A stretch of DNA of 64,000 nt from Streptomyces pacificus (GCF_011766325.1 NZ_BLLG01000017.1:62001-126000); one strand, 5' to 3'. Shown: positions 1-9,298, counted from the first letter of the stretch. Program-made: numbers and translations. Notes: generated by a model not told the origin, from the sequence alone.

Positions 1-167
1 GCCGCACGGGAGCCACCGGGGTCGCCTTCTCCGTCTTACAGCCGGTTTACGCGCGTAAGGGGCAGGATGGAGACGACAGCGAACCGATATTCGACCGTCG
101 CCCCCTCGGGGTCGCCGTCGACCTGCCCGGGGATGGACCGGGCAGTCACAGAGGAAGGACCAGCCCC

Positions 168-821
168 GTGCGCGTACTCGTCGTCGAGGACGAGCAACTG
201 CTCGCCGATGCGGTGGCCACCGGACTGCGCCGGGAGGCCATGGCGGTCGACGTCGTGTACGACGGCGCCGCCGCACTGGAACGCATCGGGGTCAACGACT
301 ACGACGTGGTCGTCCTCGATCGCGATCTGCCCGTCGTGCACGGCGACGACGTCTGCCGCAAGATCGTCGAGCTCGGCATGCCCACCCGCGTCCTGATGCT
401 CACCGCCTCCGGCGACGTCAGCGACCGTGTGGAGGGCCTGGAGCTCGGGGCGGACGACTACCTGCCCAAGCCGTTCGCCTTCACCGAGCTCATCGCGCGC
501 GTGCGGGCGCTGGGCCGGCGCACCACCGTGCCGCTGCCTCCCGTCCTGGAACGAGCCGGGATCAAGCTCGACCCCAACCGCCGCGAGGTCTTCCGCGAGG
601 GCCGGGAGATCCAGCTCGCCCCCAAGGAGTTCGCCGTGCTGGAGGTCCTGATGCGCAGCGAGGGCGCGGTCGTCTCGGCCGAGCAGCTGCTCGAGAAGGC
701 CTGGGACGAGAACACCGACCCGTTCACGAACGTCGTCCGGGTCACCGTCATGACCCTGCGCCGCAAGCTCGGCGAGCCCCCGGTGATCGTCACCGTCCCG
801 GGCTCCGGCTACCGGATCTGA
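168..821 (+). CDS. cutR: OmpR-family response regulator CutR
   Basis: Phosphorylation-dependent DNA-binding regulator of 217 residues. The receiver domain covers about residues 1-115, with the acidic pocket in VVEDEQ, phospho-acceptor Asp51 in VVLDRDLP and the conserved Lys in LPKPF. A winged-helix output domain follows (about 125-217), ending VPGSGYRI. The length equals that of S. lividans CutR, and the next gene starts 2 nt after the stop, so the two are co-transcribed. The cut pair was first linked to copper-dependent melanin production in S. lividans; the physiological signal is not visible here. ATG 168 would be GTG by context (gtgcgcgtactcgtc) and is preceded by an AGGAAGGA-type ribosome site. 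Confidence 0.93.
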   Translation: MRVLVVEDEQLLADAVATGLRREAMAVDVVYDGAAALERIGVNDYDVVVLDRDLPVVHGDDVCRKIVELGMPTRVLMLTASGDVSDRVEGLELGADDYLPKPFAFTELIARVRALGRRTTVPLPPVLERAGIKLDPNRREVFREGREIQLAPKEFAVLEVLMRSEGAVVSAEQLLEKAWDENTDPFTNVVRVTVMTLRRKLGEPPVIVTVPGSGYRI

Positions 822-823
822 CC

Positions 824-2068
824 GTGGCGACGGCACCCGCGCCTCCCACCGCGCCCCCCAAGCCCACCTGGGACCCGAGAGAGCCCGGCGGGCCCCTGCT
901 GCGCCCCACCATCCGGATACGGCTCACCCTGCTGTACGGCGGGATGTTCCTGATCGCGGGCATCCTGCTGCTGTCGATCATCTATCTGCTGGCCGCGCAG
1001 GCGCTGCACGACGGAATCCGGCAGTCCGTCGAGGTCGGCGCCGCCCCGGGGGCCAACGTCACCATCACCAGCCCCACCTGCCCCCGCATCAACGACCTGA
1101 TCGACAACTCCGAGCGCAACGCCGCTCTGAAGCTGTGCATCGCCGAGCAGCGTCAGAGCGCCCTCGACGAGCTGCTGACCCGCTCCCTCTTCGCGCTGCT
1201 CGGCCTCAGCGTGATCGCGTTCGCGTTCGGCTACGCCATGGCCGGCCGTGTGCTGTCCCCGCTCGGCAAGATCACCCGCACCGCTCGCCGGGTCGTCGGC
1301 ACCGACCTCTCGCGGCGCATCGAGCTGGACGGCCCGGACGACGAGCTGAAGGAGCTGGCCGACACGTTCGACGAGATGCTGGAGCGACTGGAGAGGGCAT
1401 TCTCCGCCCAGCAGCGGTTCGTCGCCAATGCCTCGCACGAGTTGCGCACCCCGCTGGCGATCAACCGGACCCTGCTGGAGGTGCACCTCTCGGACCCGGG
1501 CGCCCCGCCCGAGCTCCAGCAGCTGGGGAAGACCCTGCTCGCGACCAACGAGCGCAGTGAGCAGCTGGTGGAGGGCCTGCTGCTGCTCGCCCGCAGCGAG
1601 AACCAGATCGTCGAGCGCAAGCCCGTCGACCTGGCCGAGGTGGCCGGCCGCGCCGTGGACCAGACGCGGGCGGAGGCCGAGGCGGGGGGCGTCGGGATCC
1701 GCGGAGCACGCGGGCCCGCGGTCGTCCAGGGCAATGGCGTCCTGCTGGAGCGGATCGCCCTGAACCTGGTGCAGAACGCGGTGCGCTACAACATCGCGGA
1801 CGGCGGCTGGGTGGAGGTGACGACCGGGGTGGAGCACGGCCAGGCGGTGCTGGTGGTCACCAACACCGGCCCGGTGGTGCCCGGCTACGAGATCGACAAC
1901 CTCTTCGAGCCGTTTCGGCGCCTCCGCCAGGAGCGCACCGGCAGCGACCGGGGGGTGGGGCTCGGCCTGTCGATCGCGCGGTCGGTCGCGAGGGCCCACG
2001 GGGGCCGTATCATCGCGGAGCCGCGCGAGGGCGGCGGTCTCGTCATGCGCGTCACCCTGCCGCTCTGA
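824..2068 (+). CDS. cutS: Sensor histidine kinase CutS
   Basis: Membrane histidine kinase of 414 residues, partner of CutR. Two transmembrane helices (about 35-57 and 121-142) enclose a short extracytoplasmic loop of about 60 residues. A HAMP linker follows, then the H-box ASHELRTPLA with His205, the N-box NLVQNAVRYN and the G-boxes near DNLFEPF and GVGLGLSIA. The outer loop has exactly two cysteines, Cys86 and Cys105, which could form a disulphide and act in sensing; that role is inference. The GTG start lies 2 nt after the cutR stop. Length matches S. lividans CutS. Confidence 0.93.
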   Translation: MATAPAPPTAPPKPTWDPREPGGPLLRPTIRIRLTLLYGGMFLIAGILLLSIIYLLAAQALHDGIRQSVEVGAAPGANVTITSPTCPRINDLIDNSERNAALKLCIAEQRQSALDELLTRSLFALLGLSVIAFAFGYAMAGRVLSPLGKITRTARRVVGTDLSRRIELDGPDDELKELADTFDEMLERLERAFSAQQRFVANASHELRTPLAINRTLLEVHLSDPGAPPELQQLGKTLLATNERSEQLVEGLLLLARSENQIVERKPVDLAEVAGRAVDQTRAEAEAGGVGIRGARGPAVVQGNGVLLERIALNLVQNAVRYNIADGGWVEVTTGVEHGQAVLVVTNTGPVVPGYEIDNLFEPFRRLRQERTGSDRGVGLGLSIARSVARAHGGRIIAEPREGGGLVMRVTLPL

Positions 2069-2091
2069 CCGGGAGTGCGGACCTCTCCCGG
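2069..2091 (+). terminator. Possible terminator after cutRS
   Basis: CCGGGAG and CTCCCGG form a 7-bp stem with a 9-nt loop directly after the cutS stop. There is no T-tract, which is usual in Streptomyces. Weak hairpin, so only a candidate. Confidence 0.35.
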
Positions 2092-2488
2092 AGGCGCCGA
2101 GGCCCGGTGGGAGAGCCCTTTGTTCGCTTCACGCTGAATCCCGGGGGCCCCGACTCGAAGGTCGGCTGTGTGATCGATCACATGGTCGAATCTCCGGCCC
2201 TGTACGCTCCGTCGTCGAAGACCCTCTGGAATGCCGGGTACGTCCGGGTTTCCGGGGGTCGGAATCACGGGAAGTACACGGGGTGGCACCCGTGAAGTGC
2301 GACATTAGGACCGTGTACGGTCCTGATCGCCATCCAAGCTGATCACTCATGAGGGATCGGATTGGGTGTCGATTGAGTAACAGACCTTGATGTGAGGCAA
2401 AATCTCCGCCTCAGGTCGGGCACAAGTCCGGCCTCTCACGCGTTACGTGCGCGGGAGACACCGCAAACACCCAGAGGGGGAGAGCGAC
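2092..2488. promoter_or_regulatory. 397-bp intergenic region with a 14-bp palindrome
   Basis: No convincing gene lies between cutS and the DUF4193 gene. The region is less GC-rich than its neighbours, as expected for a promoter region. It contains the perfect palindrome TGTGATCGATCACA at 2169-2182, with half-sites like those of CRP-family regulators but spaced by 4 rather than 6 bp. A strong ribosome site GAGGGGG (2474-2480) precedes the downstream ATG at 2489. Confidence 0.5.
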
Positions 2489-2785
2489 ATGGCCACGGAT
2501 TACGACACCCCACGCAAGACCGACGACGACATCGATTCCGACAGCCTGGAAGAGCTGAAGGCGCGCCGGAACGACAAGACGACCTCCACGGTCGACGTCG
2601 ACGAGTTCGAGGCCGCCGAGGGCCTCGAACTGCCCGGAGCGGACCTCTCGAACGAGGAACTGGCCGTCCGGGTGCTGCCCAAGCAGGCGGACGAGTTCAC
2701 CTGCATGAGCTGCTTCCTGGTCCACCACCGCAGCCAGCTGGCCCGCGAGAAGAACGGCCAGCCGATCTGCCGCGACTGCGACTGA
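2489..2785 (+). CDS. DUF4193 family zinc-ribbon protein
   Basis: Small acidic protein of 98 residues typical of actinobacteria. The N-terminal half is charged and probably disordered; the C-terminal half has paired cysteines, CMSC and CRDC at the very end, forming a likely zinc ribbon. ATG 2489 was preferred to an upstream start at 2447 because GAGGGGG sits 8 nt before it and the family begins with MATDYD-like sequence. Function unknown. It stands as its own unit upstream of a hypothetical gene. Confidence 0.85.
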   Translation: MATDYDTPRKTDDDIDSDSLEELKARRNDKTTSTVDVDEFEAAEGLELPGADLSNEELAVRVLPKQADEFTCMSCFLVHHRSQLAREKNGQPICRDCD

Positions 2786-2798
2786 GGCCCGGCCGGCC

Positions 2799-3767
2799 GT
2801 GGCAGGCGACCGACCGGCGGACCGGCCGGCGAAGCGGCGCTTTGGCCGGAAGGGCCGCCCGGATCCCGATCCGGGCGGTAGCGGCGCACAGGACACCCGG
2901 AGGCCTTCGGACGGGCGGGACGACGCTCCCGACCCGCCTCACCCGCCGCACCCGACCGCGCGCGACGACGAGCGGGGCCGGCCGGCCTCGCTCGAGGCCG
3001 CACCCCAGGCGGGGCCCCCGACCAGGGCCCGGCGCCTGGACGCCGTCAGGCAGGGAGTCCGCAGAAGCGGCGGGGCCGCCGTGCGCAGGAGCGGCGAGGC
3101 CGCGAAGGCCACGCTGGGCTTCATCGCCGACCGGCTCATCGAGAACGCACCGCGGATTCCGGTCCGCGATCTCACCACCCTGCGGGCGCAGTTCCCGGGC
3201 CTCGGCCCGGAGCAGATCGCCGACAGGCTGATCGCGGGGGCGGCCAACGGCACATCGACCGTGGGCGCCGGGATCGGTGCCGCGGCCATGATGCCCGTAC
3301 CTCCCGCACTGCCGGCCGAGCTGGCGACGGAGATCATCGGCGTCGCGGCGATCGAACTCAAGCTCATCGCCGAGCTGCACGAGGTCTACGGCCGGCGTCC
3401 GCCCGGCAACCTCACCCAGCGCTCGGCCGCCTACCTCGACAGCTGGTCGCAGGAGCGCGGCATCGACGTCCTGGACCCGTCGACGATCAACGCCGCCCTG
3501 GGCGGCCGGATGAAGCGCGAACTCCGGCAGCAGATCATGAAGCGCACGGTCCGCAACCTGCCGAACCTGATGCCGTTCATGATCGGTGCCGCCGTCGGCG
3601 CCGTGATGAACCGGCGCGACACCAGGAAGCTCGCCGCACACATCCGCAAGGACCTGCGCGCCCGGCAGGTCCCCTGGGACGCCCTGGCACCGCAGCCCCG
3701 GCTGGAACAGCCCGGGGAACTGCCGCACACGCTCCCCGTCGAACTCCGCCGCGAACTCGACCGCTGA
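2799..3767 (+). CDS. Conserved hypothetical protein, 322 residues
   Basis: The N-terminal ~110 residues are low-complexity, rich in Arg, Pro, Asp and Gly. From about residue 110 the sequence becomes ordered and helical, with two weakly hydrophobic stretches (around GIGAAAMMPVPPALPAELATE and LMPFMIGAAVGAVMN) that could be membrane-associated. The GTG start is 13 nt after the DUF4193 stop. I do not recognise a named domain; the gene belongs to the conserved Streptomyces neighbourhood of cutRS and dut. Confidence 0.75.
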   Translation: MAGDRPADRPAKRRFGRKGRPDPDPGGSGAQDTRRPSDGRDDAPDPPHPPHPTARDDERGRPASLEAAPQAGPPTRARRLDAVRQGVRRSGGAAVRRSGEAAKATLGFIADRLIENAPRIPVRDLTTLRAQFPGLGPEQIADRLIAGAANGTSTVGAGIGAAAMMPVPPALPAELATEIIGVAAIELKLIAELHEVYGRRPPGNLTQRSAAYLDSWSQERGIDVLDPSTINAALGGRMKRELRQQIMKRTVRNLPNLMPFMIGAAVGAVMNRRDTRKLAAHIRKDLRARQVPWDALAPQPRLEQPGELPHTLPVELRRELDR

Positions 3768-3816
3768 ACGCGGCCGGCTCTCCTGGCGCGGCTGACGCTC
3801 CCGGCCCTGCTGTGCT

Positions 3817-3870
3817 CCCCGGGTCCGGTGCCTTCCCCGGCCCTGGTGTCTTCCCGGCCCCGGTGTCGTC
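3817..3870. repeat. Degenerate 18-bp tandem repeat in a convergent spacer
   Basis: Three imperfect copies of a CCCGGCCCTGGTGTCTTC-like unit lie in the 297-bp spacer (3768-4064) between convergent genes. The rest of the spacer is plain GC-rich sequence with no gene that I can support. Confidence 0.5.
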
Positions 3871-4064
3871 CCGGCATCGCCGCCCCGGAACCGGCGGCGC
3901 CATCCGGCGCTTGCCGCAGACCGGACCGTCCGGGGGCGGGCGTACCGGACCCGCCTGGGCCCCTCCGCGGCGGGTTCCCACCCGGCCCGGCCGCGACGTC
4001 GGGCGTGGCCGGGCCCGCGCCGGGCCTCGGCCGGGGTGTCCGCCGGCCGGTCCCCGGTCGCGCC

Positions 4065-4571
4065 TCAGCGGTCCCGGGCGGCCTGCAGTGCGGCGACCAG
4101 GCCCCTCGGGTCCCGCGTCGACAGATACAGGTAGGGCGTCGGGTCCCGAGGGTCCGTCACCGGCACCCGCACCGCCGTCGGCACATAGCTGCGCAGCAGC
4201 ATGAACGCACGTGGATCAGCCTTGTGCGAACGCCATGCGCGCGCCTCCCCCGCGTCCAGTACCTCGGGCTCGCCGAGCGCCGGGACCGGGATCCGGGCGT
4301 CGCCCGCCACCAGCGAGTCCGCCACCACACGGATCCGGGCGGAGCCGTACGAACTCGCCCCGGCCGCCGCCAGCGCCCCCGCCGCGATCAGCCCGCCCAG
4401 CATCGGCACCGGCCCCAGCGGCAGCAGGACCAGACCGCCCGAGACCGCGACCAGAACGGTGATCAGCCACCAGGAGCGGGGGACGGTGAGGCGCTCGTCG
4501 AAACGGGGCGCGGTGACCGTGCCGGACCCGTGCGCGGCGGGGGTGCCGGACTCGGCGGGGGAGGGCTGCAT
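4065..4571 (-). CDS. DUF3093 domain membrane protein
   Basis: Protein of 168 residues with an acidic or polar N-terminus, two adjacent hydrophobic helices (about residues 33-70, SWWLITVLVAVSGGLVLL and LGGLIAAGALAAAG), and a soluble C-terminal domain ending DPRGLVAALQAARDR. This is the layout of the actinobacterial DUF3093 family, function unknown. It is divergent from the thioesterase gene, with 58 bp between starts. Confidence 0.85.
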   Translation of the reverse strand: MQPSPAESGTPAAHGSGTVTAPRFDERLTVPRSWWLITVLVAVSGGLVLLPLGPVPMLGGLIAAGALAAAGASSYGSARIRVVADSLVAGDARIPVPALGEPEVLDAGEARAWRSHKADPRAFMLLRSYVPTAVRVPVTDPRDPTPYLYLSTRDPRGLVAALQAARDR

Positions 4572-4629
4572 GAATCCAAGCTTGGCATGACGCGACCGTC
4601 AGGTTGCCGCGCGGGTAAGGTCTGCGCCT

Positions 4630-5205
4630 GTGAGTACTGCACTGACCCCTCCCGCCGATGCCGCGGCGCCGGTACGGCACCCCGACGCGCCCGCCCCCGG
4701 TGGGCTCCTCGGCGCGCACTACGACCACTGCTTCGGCTGCGGCGGTGCGCAGTCCCACGGGCTGCACCTGGAGGCGCGGGCCGGCGAGGGCGTCAGTCTC
4801 ACCGCCGAGTTCACGGTGACCGCCGCCCACCAGGGAGCACCGGGCCTCGCCCACGGCGGCGTCCTGGCCACCGCGCTCGACGAGACGCTCGGCTCGCTCA
4901 ACTGGCTGCTGCGGGTGATCGCGGTGACCGGGCGGCTGGAGACCGATTTCGTCCGGCCGGTTCCCGTGGACACGGTGCTGTTCCTGGAAGCCGAGGTGAC
5001 GGCGGTGGCCGGCCGCAAGATCTACTCCCGGGCGACCGGGCGGATAGGCGGCCCGCAGGGCCCCGTCGCCGTCCGTGCCGAGGCCCTCTTCATCGAAGTC
5101 AAGGTCGACCACTTCATCGACAACGGCCGTCCGGAGGAGATCCAGGCGGCCATGGCCGACCCCGACCAGGCCAGGCGCGCCCGCGCCTTCGAGGTGAACC
5201 CCTGA
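4630..5205 (+). CDS. PaaI-type hotdog thioesterase
   Basis: Protein of 191 residues with a hotdog fold signature: HYDHCFGCGGAQSHGLHL near the start and the PaaI-like AHGGVLATALDETLG motif (residues about 76-90) with the conserved His-Gly-Gly. Predicted to hydrolyse acyl-CoA thioesters; substrate unknown. The stop overlaps the dut start (TGATG), so it is translationally coupled to dut. GTG start. Confidence 0.85.
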   Translation: MSTALTPPADAAAPVRHPDAPAPGGLLGAHYDHCFGCGGAQSHGLHLEARAGEGVSLTAEFTVTAAHQGAPGLAHGGVLATALDETLGSLNWLLRVIAVTGRLETDFVRPVPVDTVLFLEAEVTAVAGRKIYSRATGRIGGPQGPVAVRAEALFIEVKVDHFIDNGRPEEIQAAMADPDQARRARAFEVNP

Positions 5206-5726
5206 TGCGCCGACCCGTGGACGTGCTCATCCGGCGCCTGGACCCGGAGGTGCCGATTCCGCAGTACGGGCATCCGGGCGACGCGGGTGCCGATCTGGTG
5301 ACCACCCGGGCCGCCGTGCTCGCCCCCGGTGAGCGCGTGGTTCTGCCGACCGGGGTGTCCATCGCGCTGCCGGACGGCTACGCGGCGTTCGTGCACCCCC
5401 GGTCCGGCCTGGCGGCCCGCTGCGGACTGGCGCTCGTGAATGCCCCGGGGACGGTGGATGCCGGGTACCGTGGGGAGATCAAGGTGATCGTGGTCAATCT
5501 GGACCCATGCGAGAGCGTGCGGTTCGAGCGGTTCGACCGGATCGCGCAACTGGTCGTCCAGCAGGTCGAGAAGGTGCGCTTCCACGAGGTGGCGGAGCTT
5601 CCCGGCTCGGCGCGGGGCGAGGGGGGCTTCGGGTCCACCGGCGGTCATACCGCCGTGGGCGGATCGGGCGGCTCACAGGGTGGGAATCGATACGCTTCGG
5701 TCGTATCCGACCGGGAAGGACAGTGA
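5205..5726 (+). CDS. dut: Deoxyuridine 5'-triphosphate nucleotidohydrolase
   Basis: Hydrolyses dUTP to dUMP and pyrophosphate, keeping uracil out of DNA and feeding dTMP synthesis. All five motifs of the trimeric enzyme are visible: PGDAGADL (1), HPRSGLAAR (2), NAPGTVDAGYRGE with catalytic Asp (3), RIAQLVVQ (4), and the glycine-rich GEGGFGSTGGH (5). The 173 residues include a tail of about 25 after motif 5. The ATG overlaps the preceding stop. The downstream DUF3710 GTG follows the stop by 1 nt. Confidence 0.96.
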   Translation: MRRPVDVLIRRLDPEVPIPQYGHPGDAGADLVTTRAAVLAPGERVVLPTGVSIALPDGYAAFVHPRSGLAARCGLALVNAPGTVDAGYRGEIKVIVVNLDPCESVRFERFDRIAQLVVQQVEKVRFHEVAELPGSARGEGGFGSTGGHTAVGGSGGSQGGNRYASVVSDREGQ

Positions 5727-5727
5727 C

Positions 5728-6504
5728 GTGTTCGGACGTCGCAAGAAGAGCAGTCCCGCTGGCGAGTCGGCGGACGTGGCGGGCGAGGCCGAGCAGGTCG
5801 CCGACGAGCCCGGCACGGGCGACGCGGCGGAGCAGGGCGAGCCCCGCCGGCTGAACCTCCCGCCGGCGCCGCGGCCCGACGGCCCCTGGGACGTCTCCGA
5901 GGTCGAGCGGCCCGAGGAGGGGCGCGTTGACCTGGGCGGAGTGCATGTGCCCGGGGTCGAGGGCATGGAACTGCGCGTGGAGGTGGCGGGTGACGCGATC
6001 GTGGCCGCGACGGTCGTGCTGCGCGACAGCGCGATCCAGCTGCAGGCCTTCGCCGCTCCCAAGAAGGAGGGCATCTGGGGCGAGGTCCGGGAGGAGATCG
6101 CCTCCGGCATCACCCAGCAGGGTGGTGTGATCGACGAGGTCGAGGGCCCCCTGGGCTGGGAGCTGCGGGCCCAGGTCCCCGTCCAGCTGCCCGACGGCAC
6201 CGGCGGCGTGCAGCTGGTGCGCTTCGTCGGTGTGGACGGACCGCGGTGGTTCCTGCGCGGAGTGATCTCCGGCCAGGGCGCGGTGCAGCCGGGGACCGCC
6301 GGCCTGCTGGAGCAGGTCTTCCGGGACACGGTGGTGGTCCGCGGCGAGGGGCCGATGGCCCCCCGCGACCCGATCGTGCTGAAGCTGCCGAACGACGCGC
6401 AGATGGTGCCCGAGGGCGTGCAGCAGGAGGAGCAGGAGACGTCCCGGTTCTCCGGCGGCATGGGGCAGCTGCAGCGCGGCCCGGAGATCACCGAGGTGCG
6501 CTGA
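5728..6504 (+). CDS. DUF3710 family protein
   Basis: Soluble protein of 258 residues found next to dut in most Streptomyces. The N-terminus is Arg/Lys-rich (MFGRRKKSS) followed by an acidic linker, then a conserved domain with DVSEVE, LRVEV and WFLRGVISG-like blocks. GTG 5728 was chosen over the longer reading from 5680 because GGGAAGGA sits 7 nt upstream and the family starts MFGRRKK. Function unknown; coupled to dut. Confidence 0.87.
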   Translation: MFGRRKKSSPAGESADVAGEAEQVADEPGTGDAAEQGEPRRLNLPPAPRPDGPWDVSEVERPEEGRVDLGGVHVPGVEGMELRVEVAGDAIVAATVVLRDSAIQLQAFAAPKKEGIWGEVREEIASGITQQGGVIDEVEGPLGWELRAQVPVQLPDGTGGVQLVRFVGVDGPRWFLRGVISGQGAVQPGTAGLLEQVFRDTVVVRGEGPMAPRDPIVLKLPNDAQMVPEGVQQEEQETSRFSGGMGQLQRGPEITEVR

Positions 6505-6518
6505 ACGCGGACGCGGCC

Positions 6519-6587
6519 GCGGAGGGGAGCCGCGGAGCCGCGCTGCGGAGGGGAGCCGCGGAGCCGCGCTGCGGAGCCGCGCCGCGG
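6519..6587. repeat. 26-bp direct repeat in the DUF3710-kdpD spacer
   Basis: Two identical 26-bp copies (6519-6544, 6545-6570) starting GCGGAGGGGAGCCGCGGAG are followed by a partial third copy. They lie in the 250-bp spacer before kdpD. Extremely GC-rich and able to fold; no gene is seen in the spacer. Confidence 0.7.
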
Positions 6588-6754
6588 CCGCAGCGGGACG
6601 CAGGGTGTCGACGCCGGCGTGGGGGCAGCGCTTCGGTACGGCCCCCGGGGGCGGAGGTCCCGATGCGCCCGGTGTCCCGGCTGCGGCCTCGACGGGGCGT
6701 CCGCGGCGGGCACCGGCAGCCGGCGCCCGGCTGCCGGTGAAGGACAATGTGGCC

Positions 6755-9298
6755 ATGGCGCGCGGCAAGCTACGGATCTATCTCGGGGCCGCACCGGGGG
6801 TGGGCAAGACCTACGCGATGCTCTCCGAGGCGCATCGGCGCGTCGCACGGGGTACGGACTGCGTGATCGCTCTGGTGGAGCACCACGGACGGCCGCGGAC
6901 CGAGGCCCTGCTGCGCGGCCTGGAGCAGGTCCCCCGCCGGGAACCTGCGTACCGGGAAGGCGTCTTCACCGAGATGGACGTGGACGCGGTCCTGGCCCGC
7001 CGGCCCGCCGTCGCGCTCGTGGACGAACTCGCCCACACCAACGCGCCCGGCTCGCGCAACGCCAAGCGCTGGCAGGACGTCGAGGAACTCCTCGCCGCCG
7101 GAGTCGACGTGATCTCGACCGTCAACATCCAGCACCTGGAGTCGCTCGGCGATGTCGTCGGGTCGATAACCGGCGTGCGCCAGCGGGAGACCGTCCCCGA
7201 CGAGGTCGTCCGCCGTGCCGACCAGATCGAGTTGGTCGACATGTCTCCGCAGGCGCTCCGCCGCCGCATGGCGCACGGCAACGTCCACCGGCCCGACGAG
7301 GTCGACGCGGCCCTGTCCGACTACTTCCGCCCCGGCAACCTGACCGCTCTGCGCGAACTCGCCCTGCTGTGGGTCGCCGACCACGTGGACGGGCACCTCC
7401 GGCAGTACCGGGGCGAACACGGCATCCGCACCACCTGGCAGACCCGCGAGCGCATCGTGGTCGGCCTCACCGGCGGCCCCGAGGGACGCACCCTGATCCG
7501 GCGCGCGGTCCGCCTCGCCGAGAAGGGGGCGGGCGGCGAGGTGCTCGCCGTCTACGTCTCCCGCGTGGACGGACCGACCTCCGCGTCCCCCGAGGAGCTG
7601 GCGCTCCAGCGCACCCTCGTCGAGGACCTGGGCGGCACCTTCCACCATGTCGCAGGCGACGACGTCCCCTCCGCGCTGCTGGAGTTCGCCCGCGGGGTCA
7701 ACGCCACCCAGATCGTGCTCGGATCCTCCCGCCGCAAGGCCTGGCAGTACATCCTCGGCCCCGGAGTGGGCGCCACCGTCGCCCGTGATTCGGGCCCCGA
7801 CCTGGACGTCCACATCGTCACCCACGAGGAGGCAGCCAAGGGGCGCGGACTGCCCGCGGCCCGGGGGGCGCGGCTGGGCCGCTCGCGGAGTGCCGCGGGC
7901 TGGCTGGTGGGCGTCGCGGGCCCCGTGCCGCTGACGCTGCTGCTGACCCACGTCAGCCCGGGGCTCGGCCTGGCCAACGACATGCTGCTGTTCCTGTCGC
8001 TGACCGTGGCGGCGGCGCTGCTCGGCGGCCTGCTGCCCGCCCTCGCGTCCGCCGCCTTCGGGTCCCTGCTGCTGAACTACTCCTTCGCGGCGCCCCTGCA
8101 CCGGTTCACGATCTCCGATCCCCGGAACATCGTCGCCATGGCGGTCTTCTTCGGGGTCGCCGTCGCCGTCGCCTCGGTCGTCGGCCTCGCCGCCCGGCGG
8201 ACGCAGCAGGCGGCCCGGCTGCGCGCCGAGTCCGAGATCCTGTCGTTCCTGGCGGGCAGCGTGCTGCGCGGCGAGACCGCCCTCGGCGCCCTGCTGGAGC
8301 GGGTCCGCGAGACCTTCGGCATGGAGTCCGTGGCCCTGCTGGAGCGCCGGAGCGACATCGGCCCCTGGACCTGTGCGGGCAGTGCCGGACCGCGGCCGGC
8401 AGGCCGTCCCGAGGAGGCGGACGTGGACATGCCCGTCGGCGAGCACCTGGCCCTGGCGCTGTCCGGCCGCTTCCTGCCCGCCGAGGACCGGCGCGTCCTC
8501 GGCGCCTTCGCGGCCCAGGCCGCCGTCGTCCTGGACCGGCAGCGGCTTGTGGACCGGGCCGAGGAGGGCCGCAAACTCGCCGAGGGCAACCGCATCCGCA
8601 CCGCGCTGCTCGCCGCCGTCAGCCACGATCTGCGCACCCCGCTCGCCGGTATCAAGGCGGCGGTCACCTCGCTGCGCTCCGACGACGTCGAGTGGTCGGA
8701 GGAGGACCGGGCCGAACTGCTCGCGGGAATCGAGTCGGGCGCCGACCGGCTGGACCACCTCGTCGGCAATCTGCTCGACATGTCCCGGCTGCAGACCGGC
8801 ACCGTCACCCCGCTCGTGCGCCGGACCGATCTGGACGAGGTCGTCCCGATGGCCCTCGTGGGCGTCCCCGAGGGCAGCGTGGAACTGGACATCCCCGAGA
8901 CCCTGCCGATGGTGGGCGTGGACAGGGGCCTGCTGGAGCGGGCGGTCGCCAACGTCGTGGAGAACGCCGTGAAGTACAGTCCCGACGCCGTCCCCGTCAC
9001 GGTCTCCGCCAGCGCCCACGGCGGCCGGGTCGAGGTGCGCGTCGCCGACCGCGGCCGCGGCGTACCCGACGATGCCAAGGACCGCATCTTCGAGCCCTTC
9101 CAGCGCTGCGGGGACGCGCCGCGCGGCGCGGGGGTCGGGCTCGGCCTCGCCGTGGCACGGGGCTTCGTCGAGGCGATGGGCGGCACACTGTCCGCGGAGG
9201 ACACCCCCGGCGGCGGGCTGACGATGGTCCTCACGCTCCAGGCGGCCTCCGGCGCCGCCGCGCCGGGTTCCGGGGGCCCGGCGCGGGTCACCGGCTGA
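6755..9298 (+). CDS. kdpD: KdpD-type sensor histidine kinase
   Basis: Potassium/turgor-responsive kinase of about 847 residues. Domains in order: KdpD N-terminal domain with Walker-A-like GAAPGVGKT (about 9-18); a universal-stress-protein-like domain (about 230-350) with GSSRRKAW; four transmembrane helices (about 385-490); a GAF-like region; the H-box AVSHDLRTPLAGIKAAV; and the catalytic ATPase domain with NVVENAVKYS and GVGLGLAVARG. In-frame GTG 6749 is an alternative start, better spaced from GTGAAGG (6737-6743); the family usually starts MARGKLRIYLGAAPG, favouring 6755. No kdpFABC pump genes are nearby, so the targets are elsewhere. Confidence 0.93.
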   Translation: MARGKLRIYLGAAPGVGKTYAMLSEAHRRVARGTDCVIALVEHHGRPRTEALLRGLEQVPRREPAYREGVFTEMDVDAVLARRPAVALVDELAHTNAPGSRNAKRWQDVEELLAAGVDVISTVNIQHLESLGDVVGSITGVRQRETVPDEVVRRADQIELVDMSPQALRRRMAHGNVHRPDEVDAALSDYFRPGNLTALRELALLWVADHVDGHLRQYRGEHGIRTTWQTRERIVVGLTGGPEGRTLIRRAVRLAEKGAGGEVLAVYVSRVDGPTSASPEELALQRTLVEDLGGTFHHVAGDDVPSALLEFARGVNATQIVLGSSRRKAWQYILGPGVGATVARDSGPDLDVHIVTHEEAAKGRGLPAARGARLGRSRSAAGWLVGVAGPVPLTLLLTHVSPGLGLANDMLLFLSLTVAAALLGGLLPALASAAFGSLLLNYSFAAPLHRFTISDPRNIVAMAVFFGVAVAVASVVGLAARRTQQAARLRAESEILSFLAGSVLRGETALGALLERVRETFGMESVALLERRSDIGPWTCAGSAGPRPAGRPEEADVDMPVGEHLALALSGRFLPAEDRRVLGAFAAQAAVVLDRQRLVDRAEEGRKLAEGNRIRTALLAAVSHDLRTPLAGIKAAVTSLRSDDVEWSEEDRAELLAGIESGADRLDHLVGNLLDMSRLQTGTVTPLVRRTDLDEVVPMALVGVPEGSVELDIPETLPMVGVDRGLLERAVANVVENAVKYSPDAVPVTVSASAHGGRVEVRVADRGRGVPDDAKDRIFEPFQRCGDAPRGAGVGLGLAVARGFVEAMGGTLSAEDTPGGGLTMVLTLQAASGAAAPGSGGPARVTG

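Noticed and set aside
2107..2295. 62-codon frame after cutS
   Set aside because: No ribosome site, no protein-like composition, and it spans the palindrome and likely promoter.
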